Of a stretch of DNA of 64,000 nucleotides, positions 59,381-64,000 are shown in pieces; within the stretch, counting starts at the first letter, position 1; each line of letters starts with the position of its first letter. Source of the stretch: Exobacillus caeni (GTDB lineage: Bacteria; Bacillota; Bacilli; Bacillales; Guptibacillaceae); the NCBI RefSeq assembly GCF_005747095.1, contig NZ_SWLG01000013.1, positions 47,446-111,445 of the forward strand, in the 5' to 3' direction. The notes under the pieces are model-generated. The model was not told the DNA's origin and did no database searches. It saw nothing but the letters and a program-made list of their open reading frames with translations. The position numbers were made by a program, and so were the translations under genes.

Positions 59381-59794
59381 TTAAGGTTGTAATGTATAGG
59401 ATGCACCAGGCTTGTCGATTAAGGCAGCGATTGAGTCGGGGCGGTAGGGCATCATTTCATCTACTTCACAGACCGGGACCCATTTCACTTCCAGTATTGC
59501 TTCATCATGGGTGATTACGGCTGGCGCCTGGATGATCTCACCGTAATAGGTGATAAAATAAACGTGATTGTCGCCGAGGAATGCCTCATTAATCCCTGCA
59601 ATATTACCGACTTTGACATCATAGCCGGTTTCTTCCTTTACTTCTCTTACAGCTGCTTCTGTTAAGGTTTCTGAGGCTTCGACTGCTCCACCCGGCAATG
59701 TCCACGTTCCGTTTCGGTTTAAAACAACCAATATTTTCGTTTTGTCTTCGTTTAACAACAGTGTGTATACAACATCCACGCGATTATGTTCCAA
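59381..59794 (-). CDS. NUDIX hydrolase
   Basis: A 137-residue hydrolase of nucleoside diphosphates linked to other groups. The Nudix box [25 protein letters not shown] is complete (Gx5Ex7REUxEExGU) near 36-60. Substrate unknown. AGGGGGA precedes the ATG. It lies downstream of the aldehyde dehydrogenase gene, 76 bp away in the same direction. Confidence 0.88.
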   Translation of the reverse strand: MEHNRVDVVYTLLLNEDKTKILVVLNRNGTWTLPGGAVEASETLTEAAVREVKEETGYDVKVGNIAGINEAFLGDNHVYFITYYGEIIQAPAVITHDEAILEVKWVPVCEVDEMMPYRPDSIAALIDKPGASYTLQP

Positions 59795-59870
59795 TGAATT
59801 TCCCCCTCTATTTGCACCTTTTTACTTCTTGAAGATTTCCCCTTTTGCTGTTTTACGGAATCAGAACCCG

Positions 59871-61241
59871 TTATTTGAAAATCAGCTTCAGCTTTTTTAG
59901 CGCGTTTTTTGTATTGGGATAACGCAGCGGTATATCGAATCGAGTCGTTTGCTTTAAGATACTTTTTTCATGGGAGAACACATCAAAACTCCCTTTGCCA
60001 TGGTAAGCACCCATGCCGCTTGCTCCTACTCCGCCAAAGGGTAGGTACGGAGAGGAAAGATGATAGACCGTATCATTTATACAGCCGCCGCCAAATGAAA
60101 TATGATCGATTACCGTTTGCTGGATTTCCTCTTCTTCTGAAAAAACATAAAGAGCGAGCGGTTTTGGACGTGAATTGACCTGTTCGATAGCATCACCAAC
60201 GTTCTTGTAGGTTAAGACTGGAAGAATAGGACCGAAGATTTCATCTTCCATTACGGGATCATCCCAGCTGATGTTATCAAGAATCGTAGGCTCGATAATT
60301 AGGGAAGAGCGTTCGGTTTTTCCGCCAACGACAAGGTTTCCGTCCGATAAGAAATTAGACAACCTGTCAAAGTGCCTTTCGCTAACGATATGGGTGAAGT
60401 TCTCATTTTGAAGAGCATTTTCTCCATAAAATTCTCTGATTGTTATTTTCATTTGTTCCAGCAGGCTTTCTTTCATTTCATGGTGAACTAGCAGGTAGTC
60501 AGGAGCAACGCACGTTTGTCCGGCGTTAAGAAACTTTCCCCAGACGATTCGTTTAGCTGCGAGTTCCAGGTTCGCGTCTTTATGCACGATACATGGGCTC
60601 TTTCCACCGAGTTCAAGCGTAACCGGTGTCAATGTTTTTGCAGCAGCCTCCATGATGATTTTACCGACCGCGGTACTACCTGTGAAAAAGATTTTATCAA
60701 AGTCTTCTTTTAACAGGGCCTGGCTGGTCTCAACTGCTCCTTCTACGACTGAAATATATTCTTCATCAAAAGTATCCTGCACCAGTCTTGAGAGAACACG
60801 TGATGTTTCAGGCGTTAATTCAGAAGGCTTCATTACCGCGCAATTTCCCGCTGCCATCGCTCCGATCAAAGGGGCAACCGCAAGCTGAAAAGGATAGTTC
60901 CACGGTGCGATGACCAGAACGGAGCCATATGGTTCAGGGTAGATTTTGCTTTTCGAACCAACATGCGTAATCGGTGTTTTGACTGTCTTTGGCTTTGCCC
61001 AATCCTTCAAGTGTTTTACCACAAAGTTGATTTCTTCGTAAATGATCCCGATCTCCGTCATGTATGCTTCAGTCTTTGATTTGTTCAAGTCCGTTTTTAA
61101 AGCTTTTATTAATTCGGCTTCATAGTTTTGGATAGCTTTTTTTAGCTTCTTTAATTGATGAAGGCGAAAAGAAACGTCCTTCGTTTTATTTGCAGCAAAG
61201 TAGTCTTTCTGTTTTAAAAGCAAACTATGATAGTTTTCCAT
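59871..61241 (-). CDS. Aldehyde dehydrogenase (class 3/YwdH-like)
   Basis: A 456-residue NAD(P)-dependent aldehyde dehydrogenase: PWNYPFQLAVAPLIGAMAAGN, FFTGSTAVGKII, ELGGKSPCIV (catalytic Glu) and AGQTCVAPDYLL (catalytic Cys). Length and motifs match the class 3 type that oxidises medium and long aliphatic aldehydes. It starts 28 bp after the NAD-binding-4 reductase-like gene, so a fatty aldehyde pathway is likely. AGGAGG precedes the ATG. Confidence 0.88.
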   Translation of the reverse strand: MENYHSLLLKQKDYFAANKTKDVSFRLHQLKKLKKAIQNYEAELIKALKTDLNKSKTEAYMTEIGIIYEEINFVVKHLKDWAKPKTVKTPITHVGSKSKIYPEPYGSVLVIAPWNYPFQLAVAPLIGAMAAGNCAVMKPSELTPETSRVLSRLVQDTFDEEYISVVEGAVETSQALLKEDFDKIFFTGSTAVGKIIMEAAAKTLTPVTLELGGKSPCIVHKDANLELAAKRIVWGKFLNAGQTCVAPDYLLVHHEMKESLLEQMKITIREFYGENALQNENFTHIVSERHFDRLSNFLSDGNLVVGGKTERSSLIIEPTILDNISWDDPVMEDEIFGPILPVLTYKNVGDAIEQVNSRPKPLALYVFSEEEEIQQTVIDHISFGGGCINDTVYHLSSPYLPFGGVGASGMGAYHGKGSFDVFSHEKSILKQTTRFDIPLRYPNTKNALKKLKLIFK

Positions 61242-61269
61242 ACAAAAACCTCCTAAGACATTTGCATTG

Positions 61270-62367
61270 TTAGATGATTGTCAATTGCTTGTCTCTGTCA
61301 TTTTTGTATTCATCATAATACATTACCATCGATTTAAGCGAATCTTTGAAATCAGGGCAGCTGATTCCGGAGCCCTGCAGGTCGTCCTGTGCCTGGGTGC
61401 AATCATAATGCGAGACACAGGTAAAATAATCCATCGCCTCTTTTTGGACCCTGATCCACTTCCTCATGGGGGATAATGACAGAAACCCTTTTGTTAAGAA
61501 TAGGGGTAGAGCTCCTTTTGGTGTTTTGCCAAGGTATTCATTCATTAGCATTTTATATACTTCATTCATTTTATACGGCTCTGGGTCTGTTAGATGATAG
61601 GTTTTGCCGATACCGACTTTTTCGTGGGCCAGATAAATCGTTCCGTTTAAAACATAGTCGATCGGTACAAAGTTTCCTTCCGCCTCCCCGGATGCGAGGT
61701 AGGGGAGAAGCGGGGAATAGCGTAACCGGTCAAGGACATTTAAGATGAAATACGGTCCGTCAAACTTGATCGTTTCCCCGGTTTTGGAATCTCCCCTGAC
61801 AACGCCCGGCCTGATGATGGTGACAGGCACTTTCTCTTTTACTTCTTCTACAAGCACTTCAGCATCATACTTTGTGCGCTCATAATGATTTTTGAATCCC
61901 TGGCCCATCTGAAGTTCATTTTCATAGATTACACCCTGCCTGTCGCCGGAAACATACGCTGTACTGAAATAGATATAGCGTTCAAGCTTTGTAAGAGAGA
62001 GTACCCATTGGTTGATATTGCGCGTTCCATCGACATTGACTTTTTGAGCAATATTTTCGGGCACTGCGAGGTCATATATTGCGGCTAGATGGAAAACATG
62101 AGTGACCGATATTTCTAACTCTGCTTGCATTTCTTCAGGAATGCCCAGGCCCTGTTTGGTTATATCGCCGGGAATGATTGTAAAGTTGCTCTCAGGAAGC
62201 TCCTCTTTTGTAGTAGCATAGAGGATCTCCTGGCTCGCTTTCTCAACCATTTGCGGTAATACTAGCAGATAAATATGCCCGACCTGATAGTCGCTTTTAA
62301 CCAGGTTCTTAATAATAGATGTAGAGATGAATCCCGGAAATCCAGTGAAAAAATAAACGTTTTCCAT
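61270..62367 (-). CDS. Extended SDR of the acyl-CoA reductase (NAD_binding_4) type
   Basis: A 365-residue extended short-chain dehydrogenase. The nucleotide loop is TGFPGFIS near 8-15 (variant of GxxGxxG), HVFHLAAIYD follows, and the catalytic pair is YERTKYDAE (YxxxK). IRPGVVRGDSKTGE and the long C-terminal part fit the male-sterility/fatty acyl reductase group. It may make or use fatty aldehydes with the next gene (inference). GGGGGAAAAG precedes the ATG. Confidence 0.8.
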   Translation of the reverse strand: MENVYFFTGFPGFISTSIIKNLVKSDYQVGHIYLLVLPQMVEKASQEILYATTKEELPESNFTIIPGDITKQGLGIPEEMQAELEISVTHVFHLAAIYDLAVPENIAQKVNVDGTRNINQWVLSLTKLERYIYFSTAYVSGDRQGVIYENELQMGQGFKNHYERTKYDAEVLVEEVKEKVPVTIIRPGVVRGDSKTGETIKFDGPYFILNVLDRLRYSPLLPYLASGEAEGNFVPIDYVLNGTIYLAHEKVGIGKTYHLTDPEPYKMNEVYKMLMNEYLGKTPKGALPLFLTKGFLSLSPMRKWIRVQKEAMDYFTCVSHYDCTQAQDDLQGSGISCPDFKDSLKSMVMYYDEYKNDRDKQLTII

Positions 62368-62507
62368 TTTCTTTTCCCCCTAAAGTATATTGGAACTAAT
62401 GTTAGATGCCGGTTAATTCGTTAACGGCAATGCCGATTCATATTGGGTTTAGCGGATTTACAAAGGATATTGAGAGGAGGCTCACATAACTCTGCAGTGC
62501 ATGCTAA

Positions 62508-62560
62508 TTGTATCTTTCCCCGATAAGGAATATAATTTATAGACATGTTTATTCATGTCT
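62508..62560 (+). promoter_or_regulatory. Promoter and adjacent palindrome upstream of the SPL-family gene
   Basis: TTGTAT (62508-62513), 17 bp, TATAAT (62531-62536). AGACATG-TTTATT-CATGTCT (62541-62560) lies over the expected start and could be an operator. Confidence 0.55.
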
Positions 62561-62657
62561 GCTGCACTCCAACATACGGTATAAGTTTAAAATACGATAA
62601 AAGGGTTAGAATCCCTTCTAATGCAAAATAGAAAAATCGTCTGAAAGGGGTTAGAAG

Positions 62658-63476
62658 ATGTCTGCGAGAGTAACCATGAAGGAGTCGAAAAGCATTCTAA
62701 CAACTGCCACCGGATTTCTGGAGGGTTATACCCATACGTTAAATCCTTATGCTGGCTGTTCGTTCGGCTGCAGTTATTGCTATGTCAGACAGATGCCGAT
62801 CGGCCTTTTCAGGGAGGAAACATGGGGAGAATGGGTTGACGTGAAACAGAATGCTGCAGCGTTATTAGAAAAAGATCTTGCTAAAGCTAGAAAGAAGGGT
62901 GCCGTCTCCATTTTTATGTCTTCTTCCACCGATCCTTATCAGCCGGCCGAACATAAAGCCGAAATTACGAGGGGAATTCTTGAAATGCTGACAGAAGACC
63001 AGCCGGATTTTCTCCTGGTACAAACACGCTCACCTCTTGTTAAAAGGGACCTCGATCTGCTTAGTAAGTTTGGCAACAAAGTGAGGGTTAGCATGACTGT
63101 TGAGACGGATCTCGATTCTGTCCGAAAGATCTTCGCAGCTTCTGCTCCTCCCATACAGGCGCGATTAAAAACGCTGAAAATCCTGAACGAGGCGGGAATA
63201 CCTGTTCAGGCAGCACTTTCTCCGGTATTGCCATGCTCAGATCAATTTCCATCGCGGTTAAAAGAAGTAACGAACAGGGTCGTGATCGATGACTTTTTTA
63301 CAGGGGATGGAAGCGGAGGAAAGAGAACCGAAAAATTAAAGATACGGGATATATATAAGAAGTATAATTTGGATAAGTGGTATAACCCTAATGCACACAA
63401 AATGGTGTACAGGTTGTTAAGAAAAGAGTTCAAAGAGGCTGAACTGTTCATTTCAAAAGAAGGCTTTTTGCCTTAA
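62658..63476 (+). CDS. SPL-family radical SAM protein
   Basis: A 272-residue radical SAM enzyme. The cluster-binding CSFGCSYC (Cys34, 38, 41; Cx3Cx2C) is typical of the spore photoproduct lyase family and its relatives. MSSSTDPYQPAE and QTRSPLVKRDLDLL are shared with these. It lacks the C-terminal Cys region of true SplB and is shorter (SplB about 340), so the substrate may differ. GAAAGGGG precedes the ATG. A terminator follows. Confidence 0.82.
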   Translation: MSARVTMKESKSILTTATGFLEGYTHTLNPYAGCSFGCSYCYVRQMPIGLFREETWGEWVDVKQNAAALLEKDLAKARKKGAVSIFMSSSTDPYQPAEHKAEITRGILEMLTEDQPDFLLVQTRSPLVKRDLDLLSKFGNKVRVSMTVETDLDSVRKIFAASAPPIQARLKTLKILNEAGIPVQAALSPVLPCSDQFPSRLKEVTNRVVIDDFFTGDGSGGKRTEKLKIRDIYKKYNLDKWYNPNAHKMVYRLLRKEFKEAELFISKEGFLP

Positions 63477-63492
63477 CGTAGCTAGAAAAATG

Positions 63493-63521
63493 AAGATACC
63501 TGTTTTAGGTGTCTTTTTTTT
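63493..63521 (+). terminator. Terminator of the SPL-family gene
   Basis: GATACCT (63495-63501) pairs with AGGTGTC (63507-63513) with one wobble, then a T run. Confidence 0.8.
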
Positions 63522-63612
63522 GTTAAAGAAAGAGCAACTACATTCACCGTAAGGGTTGTGAACGGTAAGAATTCTAAGATGCAAAATTTACAAGTTGCAA
63601 AGATGTGTTTAA

Positions 63613-63651
63613 TGTTATAAATTTATAACATGATGTTATTTATTTATAACA
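63613..63651. promoter_or_regulatory. Pair of TGTTAT...ATAACA operators
   Basis: TGTTATAAATTTATAACA (63613-63630) is a perfect 18-bp palindrome. TGTTATTTATTTATAACA (63634-63651) has the same arms. The two are offset by 21 bp, two helical turns, upstream of the DUF3796-like gene. Confidence 0.65.
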
Positions 63652-63721
63652 TAACCGACGAATGTTTCAATTCGTTAATTGAAAAGCTAAACCTATTACT
63701 TTGTTCAGGAGGTGGCTCACT

Positions 63722-63994
63722 GTGAAATCCAGCTGGTTAAAATATTTGGGTTTTATTGGATTCATAGGATTACTTGGTATTTATCCGTTAAATCTTCCGA
63801 TGTTAGGATTCTTTGGTTTTTTTGCGTTTTTTAAGTTTGCAAATGTCGTACATGATGAACGTTTTGACCATAATGTGAATCGAGCGTCCCGCAATGCATT
63901 CATTGCTTTTTGTGCGACGGGCAGTCGCAAAGGGTGTTGCCGCAGGCAACACCCTTTCACTCTGTTTCTGGACAGAGACGACACCGAGGTGTAA
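63722..63994 (+). pseudogene. DUF3796-like membrane protein gene, apparently interrupted
   Basis: Starts at GTG with AGGAGGTGG 6 bp upstream. The first 63 residues have a strongly hydrophobic stretch (YLGFIGFIGLLGIYPLNLPMLGFFGFFAFF) and DERFDHNVNRASRNAFIAF, as in remembered DUF3796 proteins, which normally continue with another helix. From 63912 the frame runs into GC-rich hairpin DNA and stops at 63994 with an unrelated tail (ATGSRKGCC). Such genes are often next to an Xre-type regulator, which may lie outside the window. Confidence 0.6.
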
Positions 63995-64000
63995 CGACTG
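63912..64000 (+). mobile_element. Probable 5' end of a group II intron
   Basis: GTGCG at 63912 is the group II intron 5' consensus. GCGAC/GTCGC (63914-63928) and GGGTGTTGCC/GGCAACACCC (63932-63954) form hairpins, and ACTCTGT/ACAGAGA pair after that. The sequence interrupts a conserved reading frame. The rest of the intron, including domain V and any reverse transcriptase, would lie beyond the window. Confidence 0.5.

Noticed and set aside
62541..62560. LexA (SOS) box upstream of the SPL-family gene.
   Set aside because: AGACATG-N6-CATGTCT does not fit the Bacillus LexA consensus CGAAC-N4-GTTCG.

Overview
The window reads as chromosome from an aerobic, endospore-forming member of the Bacillaceae. 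This is an inference from gene content: SleB-type cortex hydrolase, subtilisin, CitA/CitR, the YwrA-D cluster, RsbR-type STAS proteins, many small Bacillus protein families, frequent GTG/TTG starts and strong AGGAGG-type ribosome binding sites. No phage, large resistance island or CRISPR array was seen. The genes are mostly ordinary, but the intergenic space is unusually rich in several families of dispersed repeats.

Layout. 1-1.8 kb: tail of a carotenoid cluster (CrtQ-like glycosyltransferase, CrtO-like acyltransferase). 1.9-7.4 kb: APH-fold kinase, NERD protein, small Fbp-like protein, LOG-family protein, SleB-like hydrolase, and a UPF0180-YtxH-UPF0180 protein. 7.5-10.6 kb: divergent citA/citR and a kinase. 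11-13.8 kb: PBP4-type carboxypeptidase, a STAS protein and a YtzI-like peptide. 14.6-18.2 kb: ywrCD plus the two chromate-transporter halves. 18.3-25.3 kb: PAS histidine kinase, ribokinase, RsbR paralogue, M20 hydrolase, lipoprotein. 25.3-32.2 kb: alkaline phosphatase behind a Pho-box-like site, BCCT transporter, staygreen protein, a phosphodiesterase/EEP pair, Dps. 32.3-33.7 kb: two cytochrome c551 genes, one broken by a 10-bp tandem duplication, with two FNR-type sites and a predicted FNR-activated small RNA between them. 34.9-42 kb: YjiH-family membrane protein, patatin, MFS exporter, and a TetR-controlled ABC exporter with a well-formed promoter between two palindromic operators. 42-51.4 kb: GNAT, membrane proteins, EamA, DinB, WYL regulator, third cytochrome c551, subtilisin, CAP protein. 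51.6-63.5 kb: M42 peptidase, MOSC protein, L31 type B, two MBL proteins, M23 hydrolase, NUDIX, an aldehyde dehydrogenase/acyl-reductase pair, and an SPL-family radical SAM protein. 63.7 kb to the end: a DUF3796-like gene that appears interrupted by the 5' end of a group II intron.

The structure not explained by genes is the main interest. (i) Two arrays with an exact 21-bp period (8 and 7 units) share one degenerate core but lie 36 kb apart. (ii) Three copies of a 0.5-0.65-kb element have inverted arms and TAGGCTCTTTTC-like ends; a cargo segment sits in the left arm of one copy, in the right arm and inverted in another, and is absent from the third. (iii) Two inverted copies of a ~270-bp element are each built from four 26-bp units arranged head-to-head. 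(iv) Several REP-like palindromes occur, one forming the 3' end of a transporter gene. All assignments come from reading the sequence; no database search or folding program was run.
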